NCBI GenBank assembly: GCA_963576735.1
Contig: OY755174.1
Span: 8,060,001-8,124,000 of the forward strand
Origin: Bedellia somnulentella
Lineage: Eukaryota; Arthropoda; Insecta; Lepidoptera; Bedelliidae
Reading direction: 5' to 3'
Length of the DNA: 64,000 nt
The notes beneath the pieces are model-generated. The model worked only from the letters and a program-made list of their open reading frames with translations, did not search any database and was not told the DNA's origin. Shown piece after piece: positions 1 through 11,930 of the stretch (its first letter is position 1; each line of letters opens with the position of its first letter). A program made the position numbers and the translations under genes.

Positions 1-607
1 AATCTATGTTGATCAAATTTCCTTTATTGAAATCTGGATTCATCTATAACTTCGCAGACTTCTATAAATCCACTAAGTCAAAATGTATGATTTATTTTAT
101 CTGGGTTGCCATGGTGGTGGTGGAAAACTTTGTAACATAAACATATGTCTGAGTTTATACACAGCTGCTTGACAGTGAAAAATGTTAGAAGCCAGACGAC
201 AAATGTCAGAATATAACTCCTTCTGAGATATGGCGTTAATGCCTCGTTCATGTCTAAATTTTCATTAATACCGTCTTGATACTTGAACTATATGTTGCCG
301 TCTCATATAACTTCAGTTTTAGTGAATGCATGAGTGCTCAACAGATGTTGATGACTACAAAACTGGAAGCTATATAGCTTTCGTATATTGCTTGAATTCA
401 AACGGGAATATTTCAATGTACGAAAGTTTATGCTGCATTTAATGTTTCGTCTCACGTGTCTGTAAATATGCTGCACAACTTACAATGAGAAACATATGTT
501 TTAATGTTCTAGATATTTTGTACTGAGCGATAGCTGTTTGAAAGATTCAGAAACGAATATCCTCATAACAAGTTCGATAGCAACTTAATGAAACAAATAA
601 AGAAACG
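1..607. other. AT-rich DNA, no recognised feature
   Basis: No convincing coding frame, RNA gene or repeat family was recognised in this stretch. Confidence 0.5.
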
Positions 608-650
608 GGAACGGGTAGCCAGAGCTTTGAAATTAAGTACTTCTCGGTCG
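608..650 (-). repeat. SINE-B fragment, decayed
   Basis: The motif GGTAGCCAGAGCTTTGAAAT matches the 3' third of SINE-B read in reverse. A 73-aa open frame running through it (588-809) is therefore not a credible gene. Confidence 0.45.
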
Positions 651-1429
651 TTTAAAGAGCGTGAAATGCATCAAATTAAGGATCTTAAGAAACTTTATGC
701 AGAATTCCGTATGTTTTTATTAAACTGGAAGGCAATGCAAATTACTTTGCGTGCAGAAGTTAAATCCAATCTACCATACTTGCGGAGTAGGAGTAGGCAG
801 TTTTTATAGTGCATTAATTTATTTGTAATTAAATATATTACAGAAACTAACCTTTCAAAATATTTTTTTCTAATTTTCAAGACAGAAAAATCCAATGTGT
901 CTTGGAAAGTAATTATGTCTGTTACCTAAATTATGTGCTTACAGTACTATTAGAAGTACTGGGAAGATCAAAGCAATCGTGTTCAATTATCATGTTTGTA
1001 CATGCAATCTACTACTAGATATAAGTGACTTATATAAATAGTACAAATTGAGAACCACTAACCAACTCCTTGTCACGCTGTAGTTGTCACATCATGATGT
1101 CAGCATGTGTCCCTACTATATTATATATTCATTAGCACAATACAAATGTACACAATTAATATACTGTTTGCACAATCTGTAACATCCAGTGAAGCAAGGA
1201 ATATTACTCTGCTAGTATATGTCACAGTATTTATAGTTTAAGCTTCCACTTTGATTGTCAAATTATTCTTTATTAAGTTTTTTAAGTATTTCACCCGACT
1301 TTAAGAAAGAGGTTCTCGATTCGATTGTTTTTTTTTAGTTTCTTACGTAATTGCTCCGTAAATAAATCAATTACTTTCATTATGTTATTTTTTTGTTCTG
1401 TTGGATATGCTTTATGAGGATTTCTAATT

Positions 1430-1922
1430 CGGTATGCAAAGTTTTTTTTTGGTATTTATTAAATATATTTATTCGATAGTAAACACGAAAATAAAAGACA
1501 AATTTGATTATTTTTCATTTAAAATGAGTAATTCTAAAGTTATGAATTTTTAAAGATTGTTCTACTTTTGTACTTTATGACGTCATCGATTGATAAAATC
1601 ACGTAGCGACATGCAAATGAAGCGAAATGTTTTATGAAAATGTTGCTGATTGCAAAACATAATACGAATTTGTGATGTCAAATGAAATTATTACGATATT
1701 ATACTAAACAAACCTATGATTTTCGATATTTTATTAATAAACTGCAATGTATATAATATGTCTTTGAAACAACATTGAAGGTCAAACACTGTTACAGTTT
1801 TTTGATAAAATAACAGTCATCTTAGCTTCAATTGATATAATTTCAAGAAAATATTGTTTATAACTATAATGTCTCGAAATGGTTTTGTAATCAGCATCAC
1901 TTTAGTAAAACTTTGCATACCG
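1430..1922. mobile_element. Candidate MITE with perfect terminal inverted repeats
   Basis: CGGTATGCAAAGTTTT at 1430 is matched in inverse orientation by AAAACTTTGCATACCG ending at 1922. Both sides are flanked by AATT, which could be a 4-bp target duplication or part of the inverted repeat because AATT is palindromic. The interior is AT-rich and non-coding. It holds a TGACGTCA palindrome near 1578 and an ATGCAAAT octamer near 1611. The 651-1429 stretch to the left shows nothing recognisable. Confidence 0.45.
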
Positions 1923-2049
1923 AATTGGCATCAATGTTATGTATTATTGCTTAACTTACTATAATTTTGCTGTAAGTTTTCCGTATAAAATAACTAGGGA
2001 TAGAAAGTGTTATGAAGATATCGAACAAAAGGGTGAATAAGGGAAAACA

Positions 2050-2515
2050 ATAATGTTAGGTTATGGGATCAAGTAAGAAAAAGGAATGTAAGAATAAGGT
2101 AAAAACATAGAAAAAGGAATGTTAATATGGTCTGGGAACCTAGAGGGAATGGATGAAGAAACATTTTTATTAGCGGTATTTCTTGCAAACCAAATTTTTA
2201 AATAGCATGCACAGTAATTATTTCTCATTGTAAATAAGTTTAAGAGCTTTACAGAGTCAATGTGGAAGGTGATGTTAGTAGAGGATGACCGAGGACTACA
2301 TATTTAGATCAAATAGATTATGTATTAGATCAAATAGATAATTTGCTTAAAAAGGCAGGGTGGGAAGTCCAAAGTGGGAAGAATAAAATAGCATGTATGA
2401 AAAGGTTGATGAGTGCGGATAAAGCTCGAGAGGTTTGCCAGGATCGTACAAAATAGCGAACGATAGTCTCTGCCTACCTCAATGGGAACAAACGCCGTCA
2501 GTATGTTATGTATGC
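2050..2515 (+). mobile_element. RTE LINE 3' end, strongly decayed
   Basis: The sequence follows the 3' part of the RTE LINE at 45784-49434: the tract for the end of the reverse transcriptase protein (AGAAAAAGGAATGTTAATATG, GAGGTTTGCCAGGATCGTA), then CTCTGCCTACCTCAATGGGAA and the terminal tail. Many stops and indels show it is dead. It is 5'-truncated, as usual for LINE insertions. Nothing is recognised from 2516 to 3173. Confidence 0.75.
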
Positions 2516-3173
2516 ATGACTACGTAGATGATTCCATTGCTATATAAATTTAGGTTTCTTCAAATCGCTGTGAAGTTTTTGTTTCTATAACGTTAATAAT
2601 ACTTTTCTGTATCTATGTATGTTTTAAGTCTTCTGAAATATACTAATGTAGAGCTTAACACCGTCTACACTACTTCCTCGCAAACACCCACTTATCAAAG
2701 CTAACAGGCATTTGCATAAATACTCAACAACGACAGCGATACGTCTTAGTCAACTGAAGCCAATTAATTATAGCTAATTAATGCTAAAGTGACTTCTGAT
2801 ATTATATATGCTTCAACAATTCAAGTAATTAAGTCGGGAGAAGATTGTTCTGTAAATTCTGTAATCGACGTCAGTTGAAGTCTTATGATGCGAACTTACC
2901 TTGTGCCTTTGAGTACGTTTTAACGCTCACGTGTGGGTAATTTATTTATGATTTGTAATAAGCATAAATGTTATAATAAGATCTTGTTCGGCAAAATTTT
3001 GTGATTCACGAATGGTTATGCTCATATGAAATTCTGCTTTAATCCTGTTTTTAAGCTATAATTTTGTATGGACACAAACAACTGTGACTATAACTCATAA
3101 ACATCATTCATATAGAAAATTAATTAATAAGTTATAGGATATAGGAAATGTTTTACTTAATTTAATTTAACTT

Positions 3174-3600
3174 AAGTGGTTTTTGGGCGATGCGGTTGGA
3201 GACCCATCACCAATATACTTTATTTCTACCAACTTGCTAAGTAATTCGATCTGAAATCCCAGCAAATGATAAAACAATGACAAGATTTTAACATATCCCT
3301 AAACAAATCTAGATATTTGGTCAAATCGCAACACTGGTTTAGTGAAATAACAAAACCAAAGTATTTGAGTTATTTCAAATCTTTAATTAGTAAAACAAGT
3401 ATTTTAGTTAGAATCGTATTGTTTGCCTACTGAATAATACGAATGAAAAATTAAAAAATTATTGAACCAAGGAAGCGCATAATTAGCCAAACTTTCAAAT
3501 GTGGCTAAGGAGTTTTTAGCTCTGAAGCTCTGGCTACCCCTTTTTGGGATTTATGGCTTAGCGTATATGTATGTCTACAGGTATGTATGTATGTATGTTA
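3174..3600 (+). mobile_element. SINE-B copy split by about 245 bp
   Basis: The SINE-B core (GGGCGATGCGGTTGGAGACC, 3187-3206) is followed after 3255 by unrelated AT-rich sequence. The SINE-B 3' end then resumes at about 3496 (CTCTGGCTACCCC) and ends in TATG repeats near 3598. I infer an insertion of unknown type into an older SINE-B. Confidence 0.7.
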
Positions 3601-4468
3601 ACATATTAGGTGGAGTTTTTGTAAATAGAATAATTGATTGATTCTTTTTTCTTTATCACCACAAAAGTGAACAAATAAATATATTAGCGAGCATAGTACA
3701 TCCTTATAAAGGAAATGAAATTAAACAACGCCGAGTTGGCTAATCTTCCTGTTATTCGCCACTCTGTGTCTCGGCAACTATAGAAAGCTTCAACTAATGC
3801 AATTAATGAGCTTTATCTCTCAGTGGAACAAAGCAGCTTCCAAAGATAAACCAAACTTCGTGCCACTGTTTATGATCATCAATAACTAAATTACATAAAA
3901 CTCAGAACGGCTGCGACGAAACTTTCTTCCGAGTTTCATTGTTTAATCTTGGTTGGGAAAAAACTAAGAATAGTTTTATCACGTTGAAATGAATGAACAG
4001 ATGAAAGAGTATAAAGCTAACTTATCTTTTATTTGCACGGTCACAAATGCCAAAAAAGGGTGCCAGAGTTTTAGAAGCAAGATTTTTCGTAACCAGCTTT
4101 GAAAGTTGAGTAAAATATGCAATGACTTATAAAGCCCCACTATAGCTTTCTCTCAAGAAATCATGAAACCCACAGGAACAAATAAGTCAATAGCGTACGT
4201 AACGTACGTACATAGCGTACAAAATAACTAATTGGTGAAATACTTGAACTTGAGACAAAGCTGTATAATAAATTTTTAAATATGCTCTATATTCACCACA
4301 ATTTCAGACCACTAGCCAAAAAGGTAATTTACATATTACTGTCGTAAATACCACGACATTCCTGGACGCTGAAAGTTAAAACAGTAACTTTTCACACAGG
4401 ATGATCTACATCGACTTCTAACTAAAACATTCATGGGTAAAATGCCTACCTTTGCAGGATCCTGATGA
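3601..4468. other. AT-rich DNA with a small GTACG palindromic cluster
   Basis: No gene was recognised. At 4192-4220 the words GCGTACGTAACGTACGTAC and AGCGTAC form overlapping short palindromes; their meaning is unknown. Confidence 0.4.
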
Positions 4469-4596
4469 TTACCGGTGGCGTAGACTGAAGCCCTTCTTCC
4501 GAGCAATGTCCTGCTGACAATAGAGCTGCTCCTCCGCCCTGACATCCGATCTTGAGGAATCGGTAACATCGTGACACTTCACACAATTCGATTTTA
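4469..4596 (-). CDS. Possible terminal exon, unrecognised protein
   Basis: This block is richer in G+C than its surroundings. On the minus strand a 42-codon frame runs from a possible acceptor (GTGATTAG, AG at 4597-4598) to TAA at 4469-4471. It has a CVKC cysteine pair at the start, a charged middle (RAEEQLYCQQDIARKKG) and ends FSLRHR. The other two minus frames are also open for much of the block. The plus strand offers a competing reading: acceptor CTTTGCAG before 4459, then a short frame ending FFRAMSC. Strand and coding status are undecided. I do not recognise the protein, and it could simply be a GC-rich repeat remnant. Confidence 0.2.
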
Positions 4597-5039
4597 CTAA
4601 TCACTATATACTTAATATTAATTTAATGTCTAGATATTGGTTTAATAACCAACTTATTAGAGACATCTTATTGATTGGTATCCTAAATTGGAGAGTATAG
4701 TTGGTTTTTTCTTTATAAATAGCTAAGTTTCATTTGACTACACTGCGTAAAATATCTGAAACAAAAGAAATATTTAATATCATTATTGGAGAAAATTACA
4801 GTTACTAAAATGAGGATTAGGTTTCGAGGACAACATCAACCGAAAGTGCTTATAATTTCATCATGTGTACCTATTAGTTAACGTTAACCTTACATTGATT
4901 GTAGGAGTAAGTCTGTCGGGCATATCAAATAAGTAAATTTCCCTTAGATTTGCTGTTATGCTTATAAATGCTAATTGAAATTATTATTAACTGTTAGTTA
5001 TCTAAAGTAAAACACTACGATATTACTCTCATATAAATT

Positions 5040-5530
5040 TTGCTCTCTCTTGCTTCTCTCACATTCATTTCTTTTCATAAACGCTCATTCATTCTTCTTA
5101 TTTTGGACTCTCGCTTTATTAGAACGTTTTCAATCTGTTTTAAAAACGTTTTGCAAGGCCTTTCTCATCAACAATGCCATCCATATTGGCTCTATATATA
5201 TGTATTACTTTAATTTATATGCTCAATGTACCTACACCACTTTAACATATTTTTTTATATTTTGAACACGTGTTCCACAACTAATTGTTCATGAATCACA
5301 TTATATCTCACTATTTCTAATACTTCTGGGAGATCTATTTTTATTCTACAATAATGCTTAGTTTTCTTTGCCCAAAATTCACTAACACATACATCATGTG
5401 AAAACCAGAACAGCATTATGCACGGCCATTTGAGCCTTTTCAGACAACGACTGGCTCGGCATAAGACTGTTTTTGGGTCCATTCACAGCATTTCCTCCTC
5501 ACATTTTCCACCCCTAGTGAACAAATTTCT
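5040..5530 (-). mobile_element. RTE LINE 3' region, decayed, internally deleted
   Basis: Read on the minus strand this is the C-terminal part of the LINE reverse transcriptase. TGCACGGCCATTTGAGCCTT and TCAGACAACGACTGGCTCGG match the segment encoding the SEKARMAVHDAV tract in the better copies, and GCCATCCATATTGGCTCTAT matches the RANVEG segment. Stops and indels are frequent. Confidence 0.7.
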
Positions 5531-5924
5531 TCTAATTTTTGGCTATCGCTAAAAAAGTCTTTTAGTATTATTTTAATTGATAAACATATTTTTATCATTA
5601 ATTTAGTGATTTGATTCCTTTTTTAATGGAGTGGTTGTTAGGAAATGTTTGAAAAACTAACTATAAATATAAATACCTATAACACATTATAATACAATTT
5701 TGAAAGGAAAACGATCATAGTTAAGCTCGCTTTACTTGTTAGTACCCAAAAGAACAAACTTCAAACAGATCCAAGTTGTATTTCATTATATCTTAAACTT
5801 TATGTTATAGTAAATAAGAGAAAGAGCAAAATGTGCTATCTTTTCTCATACGTGTGGGTTATCAAAGTTGTAAACGGTGAGAGAAAATTTGGTTAGGACA
5901 TATCATGTAGCTTAGCTGTACTTA

Positions 5925-6200
5925 GTCATGTGACAATGTCCGATGACGATGATTATTATAAATAAGTGTTCGCATCGCAAGGTAATGTCTAGTACAACAT
6001 CATCGGACATTGTTAGTGTAGTGTGTCGCAACCCTAATAACACTTTGTTATTGAGTGATGTGAGGGTACTTTAAAAACTCCTCAATCACAAACTACCAGC
6101 CGAGCCTTCTCGTCAGTCAGCCCGTGACCACGGCACCAGTAGGTGTGCCAAAACGTCGGGCAAACATATCACGTGAGTGGTTTTAAAAGTATGCGTTGGT
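5925..6200. repeat. Interspersed repeat with inverted arms and CGTCGGGC motif
   Basis: ACAATGTCCGATGA (from 5934) is matched inversely by TCATCGGACATTGT (ending near 6014), giving a possible hairpin. Downstream, CCCGTGACCACGG and AAAACGTCGGGC resemble the repeat at 8956-9075. I recall such CGTCGGG fragments as common insect repeats but cannot name the family. Confidence 0.4.
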
Positions 6201-6900
6201 TAATCCCGATTATTATTATATATAATATCTACAAACCGGGAGAGTTTAAAAAGTGTAAAATGTAGGAACGATCTGTTTTTACATTTTATTCTTAACCACA
6301 AGTTGACTTAATAACTGCATTCATTTGTTTTTACATCACTTATCGTAATAATAATGTCCCGGCTAATAATACTGATATTCCAGTCTTAATCTTATTGTAA
6401 ATAAGGAAATGTGCAGATTAAATATCCCAGCTACAAAACCCACACGAAAATATTAGTATTCAAAGAGCAAGATAGCACAGTGTAAAAATTTAATATATTT
6501 CTCCCAAATTATGCAAAGCAGAAAAGAAAGAGGAAAAGCGTCGGACCAAAACCTGAGTTTCGTTTAATCATTCTTGCACGTTGCATCTATACGAGACTAC
6601 CAAAGTCCGTCTGAAATAAGAATAATAAATTTAAGTACAAAATCATCCGTTTTACTTTTTATATTTTGTCTTGTGTAAATCTACAATCCGACATTATTTT
6701 GTGTTTATTTTAGAAAAAACGGTTAAACGTCTTTGCTTTCTTTCTTCTTTCTTTCAAAAATTTATAAAACTGTTTCGTTTCTTTCAGTTGTGTAATTTTA
6801 TTACAAATATTATGATATTATATTATTTTTTTATTTTTTTTCCTCAACTTGTCATTTAGTTTGTTAAGTTTTTTAAGGAATTGTAGGGCAAAATATATAT
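6201..6900. other. AT-rich DNA, no recognised feature
   Basis: Only low-complexity, pyrimidine-rich open frames such as 6671-6859 are present. Nothing suggests a gene. Confidence 0.45.
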
Positions 6901-6902
6901 AA

Positions 6903-7000
6903 CTAGCGGCCCGTCCCGGCTGCGCGCGGGTCGACACATTTACAGAAAAACAATAAATTTAGACGTACAAAACATTTTGTTATTAAAAATAACTCATGTT
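6903..7000 (-). mobile_element. Helitron-like 3' terminus
   Basis: Read on the minus strand the sequence ends with a CCCG/CGGG hairpin (loop CGCGCAGC), then ACGGGCCGCTAG followed by T. That is the form of a Helitron 3' end (hairpin, then CTRR, inserted before T). The element would extend to the right. Its 5' TC end was not located. Confidence 0.45.
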
Positions 7001-7116
7001 TACGTGTTTGAATAAAGTGGTGCATTTATCAATAATATCGGCTGTCACTAGGGAAAAGAGTCTGAGTCTAATCCAAAATCTGTCTTTTTTATCTGTCCTA
7101 TTTTTTGTGGTTTACA

Positions 7117-7358
7117 CAGCGTAGTGTCGGCTTAGAATAGCACTACCCCATTTCTTCCGGTGGGTGTACGTAAGAGGCGACTAACGGTATTGGGGCTTGT
7201 TAGGGATTTTTGGGCGATGCAGTTGGAGACCCATCACCAACAACCTTTATATCGGCATCTTGTCCCCACGCAACTTTCCAAACGAGGCTGAGGAATTTCG
7301 AATATCTTAGCTCTGGCTACCCCTTCTAAAGATTTACAGCCGTGAATATATGTATGTT
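7117..7358 (+). mobile_element. SINE-B, near full length
   Basis: It starts GTAGTGTCGGCTTAGAATAG, keeps the GGGCGATGCAGTTGGAGACC core, and ends with CTCTGGCTACCCC and GCCGTGAATATATGTATG. A tRNA-derived SINE follows directly. Confidence 0.9.
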
Positions 7359-7362
7359 TACG

Positions 7363-7700
7363 GTCATCGTAGCTCAGTCGGAAAACCCTTAGACTGCGAA
7401 GCGGGTGGCCCCGGGTTCGAATCCCGGTCGGAGTAGACATTGATAGAATGAATATCGATGATTATTTCTGGGTCTGGGTATATGTGTGTGTCTTTGTATG
7501 TTTCGGGCACCCTAAACACAGGATTAACATCCTTCCTAGAGGCTCTGAGTGTGATACGTTTATTATTTAAGTATAAAGACTCATCAAAATTGCCATTGCC
7601 ATTCAGATTATTTCGCCGGTCGGCATCAATCGCCATAGACCAGTCAGCTACATCTTATAGGTCTGTGAGGTTCGATCCCCGTTCAGACCAAGCATTGTCA
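7363..7700 (+). mobile_element. tRNA-derived SINE (possibly two joined pieces)
   Basis: A tRNA-like head has a box A (TAGCTCAGTCGG, 7370-7381) and a box B (GGTTCGAATCC, 7414-7424) inside a CCGGG/CCCGG T-arm. The presumed acceptor strands do not pair, so it is not a working tRNA gene. The following 150 bp resemble a SINE body. A second box-B-like GAGGTTCGATCCC near 7668 suggests a second fused head. Antisense open frames here are artefacts. Confidence 0.6.
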
Positions 7701-8955
7701 TAATGAATAATGAATGTATTTGTTGGTTTCCGGATGTTCATTTACATAGTCTTAGGTGTTATAAAATATGTTTTTTGTTTGTTTTTCTATATTTAAAACA
7801 TATCATATATATACAAAAATATAAACGAAGTATTGAATACTATAATAAATTATATGAATACTATAAAGCTTTGGGTGATCGGCAAGTGATAATCCTAAGT
7901 AAGTTCTGAAAAGAACTTTTTTATTTAAGTTAGTTCTGAAAAATAACTTTTTTTAAGTTGGTTCTGAAAACACTGCATTTTAGCATAAATTATTGCATGA
8001 ATAGAAGAATAAGAGGAAAATTATGTGCATGTGAGCAAATGTGCGACTACGACAGATTTTTATAATTTTACGTCAGAGCTCGAGTGCAGCCATTGTGATT
8101 TTATTTTCTCATGTAAATTTAAGGCATTCACAAAAGGATGCATAATGTGCTTTCAAGGAAAGTAGGCTTTACACTAAGAAGCTCTTCGTTTACGAATGGT
8201 CATGACTGGCGAGATGAGAAAATACGATGGTATATTATTCCGACGCAGGATTTGCGATGTTGCCAAATGGACGGCAAACAGCTTACAGCGCACAATTTAA
8301 AGCTTACTTTCACATTAAGCAAGCACCGATGCAAAACGTGAGTTGCATTCAACATAGAGAAATTCTGATTATGTTGAAAAACAGTAGAGCCGTTTCTATA
8401 ACAGTGAAAAGGGAAGGGGTTTTTGTTATGTTTATGAATACGAGTGGATTCTTCGTTACTTTAAAGAAAGATTTTGTGCACTTCTACTCGTAGTATGTTC
8501 GTAACAATGAGGAGGACATAGCCTCCCATCTCCGGTTTGCTGCGAATTCTACCGCCATATTTAATATACGATGAGAATATTTTCGTATTACGAGCTGAGA
8601 AAAAGAAAATGAAATCAAGATATTGTAAGCGGCGGAACAAACACGATTCTGTTTCTGATGTGATTAGCTGTCAGTGGCAGAGGGGACAAACTGAGTATAA
8701 GTAATTCAACTTGATGAAAATGGACATACTCTCTAAGCTATAACGGGAAACGGGCAGCACGGAATTATTTTTCAGACAATATTAAATATTCAACTTTAAA
8801 TTTGCAATGAAACTTTTCATTTCGAGTACTTGTAGTAGTCACTCAAAGCAAGTTAAAACTTAGTTATAGTTAGATATATAGATATAATTACTTTCATAGT
8901 ATTTTCTAAGACTTTCACGATTGCACATTATAATTAAAATATTTAATGACAAATA
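7701..8955. other. AT-rich DNA with one unrecognised small ORF
   Basis: An 88-codon plus-strand frame at 8227-8493 overlaps a 67-codon frame in another phase. Neither shows a known motif or a convincing start context. I see no repeat family here. Confidence 0.35.
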
Positions 8956-9075
8956 ACACCTCAGTCTTCCCGTGACCATGATAACTGAAAAGTTTTCGAA
9001 ACGTCGGGCTTTAAAAAACCATGTAATAACACGCGATGAAAATATCCGAAAGTCAAAAGTTGTTTTAATTATAAT
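8956..9075 (+). repeat. Interspersed repeat with CGTCGGGC motif
   Basis: CTTCCCGTGACCATG, TTCGAAACGTCGGGC and AACACGCGATGAAAATATCC follow the same order as the piece at about 6105-6200. Family unknown; probably the end of a retroelement. Confidence 0.4.
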
Positions 9076-10548
9076 TACTTTCTGTATTTGATCGAAAACA
9101 TATTGAAAATTTGAATCTTAATGTTCTAAACTATTATGGCATTATTATATTTTTTATATTGTAATGAGAAGAAGTTTTTGGTATGGTTACTTACTTTAAA
9201 TACCTACTTGCGTTATATCCAAATTACACCAATTCTCTCCGAAATAAGTTTTCCAATGTATTACACTATAGTGTTGACGCACATCAAAAACTTTAACATA
9301 TCGAAAATACACCTTCGAATATTTAAAGTAACCCAGCGTTTTTTCATGTTATCGAAAAGATTTTAGATATGAATATTCACGACGATGTCCCAGTGAAGAT
9401 ATCGCTCACCCTAGTTCCCGGTCTTTCATGTTTAATCTTAGAAGATTACCAAACTACCCATTTGCGCATATCCTTCTTGAGTACAAACTTACATATTAGA
9501 AGATTACTGTTATGTATTAATGGATTCAAAGTTTGTATATTTAAGACTTGGACCATTGATATTGAGAACGATTAGGTACTAGATATCCAGATTTGGTTTC
9601 GGAATTTTAACCGTTATGTATTAGTGGTTCCACCGTACGAGCATAAGCTCGTAAGTATATAGATGTTAAGAAAAAGCTATATAGTTTTACATGACATATT
9701 TGAGATTATTAAATCAAATTATTTGGAACAACTGAGTCCGATTGCAGCTGTTCTGGTTTTGTATTAACAAATTCCATTTCAAAAATATCTGTTATAGAAT
9801 AATATATTTTTTAAAGGTTATTTGTAGATTGTTACGTTTTTTGTAAAGGTCATTTGCAGATCGTTACGTTTTCTATAAAGGTTTATTAAAATTAAAATGC
9901 GTGGTGTCATATACAGTTAAATCAAGATGCATTTGTCTTTCGACACATGCCATGGAAGAAAAAATGGGATAGTGTTATTCACCGTCGACAGTTTGAGGCC
10001 ACTTTATATACCCATTTTCACGGCTATAAATAAAGGATAAGGTTTCTAGCCACATCGTTATCAATCACTTAAATGACCCGGTAACCAAACTAACTTATGT
10101 GGCACGATAAGGTATGAGGTCGTGCTATTCTGATGTCCACAACACAACACCGGGGTATAAGAAAATCTGTTTCCACTACAATATTCCTGATTATCTCTGT
10201 GTTAAATATCATTGGATAATTATCTAGATGTTTGTGTTCCAAACTAGATCGAGCAACTTATGCAAATATTCATACTTCGCCATATACTATGTGAGTATGG
10301 GAGTGGATCGGTTTGACCTGTTAAGTGCTACTTGTACGTTGGCAGAGCTTAGCGTGACAATTAAATGTAATGGTTAGTTAAGCTCCGCTTAGAGGGGCAG
10401 AATTGTTAATTGTTTTCGATTTTTGTGCTGCCATAATTATGGTGTTTAATGTTGGATACTATCGCTAAGGCTTTTTTATATGTTAAACCAAGCTGTGTTC
10501 TATTTGCTAAGCTCAGCACTACCCTATGTCTTCTCGTTGGTATTTGGT
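9076..10548. other. AT-rich DNA, small repeats only
   Basis: Two imperfect tandem copies of about 35 bp (TTTGTAGATTGTTACGTTTT and TTTGCAGATCGTTACGTTTT) lie at 9820-9890. TACGAGC ATAA GCTCGTA near 9635 is a short perfect palindrome. No gene was recognised. Confidence 0.4.
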
Positions 10549-10557
10549 GGTTTAGTT

Positions 10558-11714
10558 CGGCTATTCCCATTAGTCTTACTCGATAGTCTTACCAGTAGGA
10601 CTATTGGGATTTTTTGTCCCAGTAGACTTACTAGTAAGGCTATTGGGAAAATAATTCCCATTAGTCTTACTAACCAATCAAAACTTTTTGGTACCTCTAA
10701 ATGTTCCAACTTTTATGTAGACCAAATAAGATTAATAGACATACCTCCTTAGTGAAATTGAATGTATGATTTATAATCAAATATTTTTTTTGGCTGATTT
10801 CCTGTCACATTATATTTTATTGAGGTGTATTTGCCATGAACTAAATAATTAACAATATACATGGGAATGGGTTTGTGGTTGTAATATATTTTCCGCCAAA
10901 ATACAGTCCTCAAAAGGTAAAATTACTATGTATTTACAGTATATTTTTTGTATTTAAAGTACCAGGGTAAAACAAACATAAAAGCAGCATAAACAAAAAA
11001 AGCTTATTGGTTTTACACAAAATTATCAGTTGGAGTTTATCAGAATAAGAATTATAGAATAATCAGACAGAAGAATCAACCAAAAGACGTCCACAGGTGG
11101 AGAAAGACTTTTCCGAAAGATCTCCATAAAAACCTGTTCTGTGCTGCCCTAAAGTTTTATCACGACGAAGTCGTCGGTCAACCTTATGGAAGACCTACGC
11201 AAACAAATAATCCGACCACAAAAACCCTATTAACAACCTGATTCATGAAAAATATCACGTCGATCTCTGGACATAGAGACAGCAGGCACAAAAATAGGTA
11301 AGATGAATTAAGCATCGGAAAAATATTTGTAGAGATTTTCAAGTTTATTAGTCATAACAACTTGTAGTTTATGCGTTCCTGGTACTTCAATTGAAAGTTA
11401 AATTTACGTACATTTTTATAGCTGCTTAAGTTATAATTTCTGTGTCTAAAATGTACATTCCTTAGTAATAAATCAGTAAAACTGAAAATTACAAACAAAT
11501 GTTGTATGCGTTGTATGTATTTAATATATTAATGTATGTCTAATGCTGCCGATGTCTAATAAATGTGAGGTCTATGTTTCTAAAACAAATGTCAAGTAAG
11601 ACTAATAGGAAAAATACGCCATAGACAATGTCCTACTTTCGGTAAGACTATTGGGAATAAAAATCCCATTAGTCCTACTGGTAAGACTATCCAGTAAGAC
11701 TACTGGGAATAACC
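10558..11714. mobile_element. Mutator-like non-autonomous DNA transposon with 9-bp TSD
   Basis: The two ends are inverted copies of each other over about 70 bp. The left arm begins at 10559 with GGCTATTCCCATTAGTCTTA. The right arm, read inward from 11714, begins GGTTATTCCCAGTAGTCTTA. Both continue with GATAGTCTTACCAGTAGGAC. Each arm holds several inverted copies of the word CCCATTAGTCTTACT, so each can fold on itself. The element is flanked by perfect direct repeats GGTTTAGTT at 10549-10557 and 11715-11723. Long terminal inverted repeats with a 9-bp TSD fit the Mutator (MULE) pattern, but 8-9-bp duplications also occur in other families. The 1.16-kb interior has no recognisable transposase. 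Confidence 0.75.
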
Positions 11715-11734
11715 GGTTTAGTTAGAACTAATTA

Positions 11735-11930
11735 CATACATACATAAAGGGGTTAGCCAGAGCTTTAGAGCTAGAAATTCCTCAGCCAAATTTGGAAATT
11801 GATAGGGGAGAAGATGGTAGAAATAAAGTATCGTTGTTGATGGGTCTCCCTCCGCATCGCCTTAGTCGCCTCTTACGACACCCGTGGGTAGAAAAAGGTG
11901 ACTTTCTAAGCCAGCACTGCACGGCACAAA
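11735..11930 (-). mobile_element. SINE-B, nearly complete
   Basis: In reverse it carries the (TATG)n tail, AGGGGTTAGCCAGAGCT, CCTCCGCATCGCC and GCCAGCACTGCACGGC. It lies 20 bp beyond the Mutator-like element. Confidence 0.8.

Noticed and set aside
4469..4596. Fur-like bacterial regulator (horizontal transfer)
   Set aside because: The order C-x-x-C, then EE, then IA-KKGF-L loosely recalls a Fur C-terminal part, but the piece is too short, has no DNA-binding domain and lies in one of several open frames.
7363..7435. Functional tRNA gene
   Set aside because: Box A and box B are good but the acceptor strands do not pair and the anticodon arm is poor.
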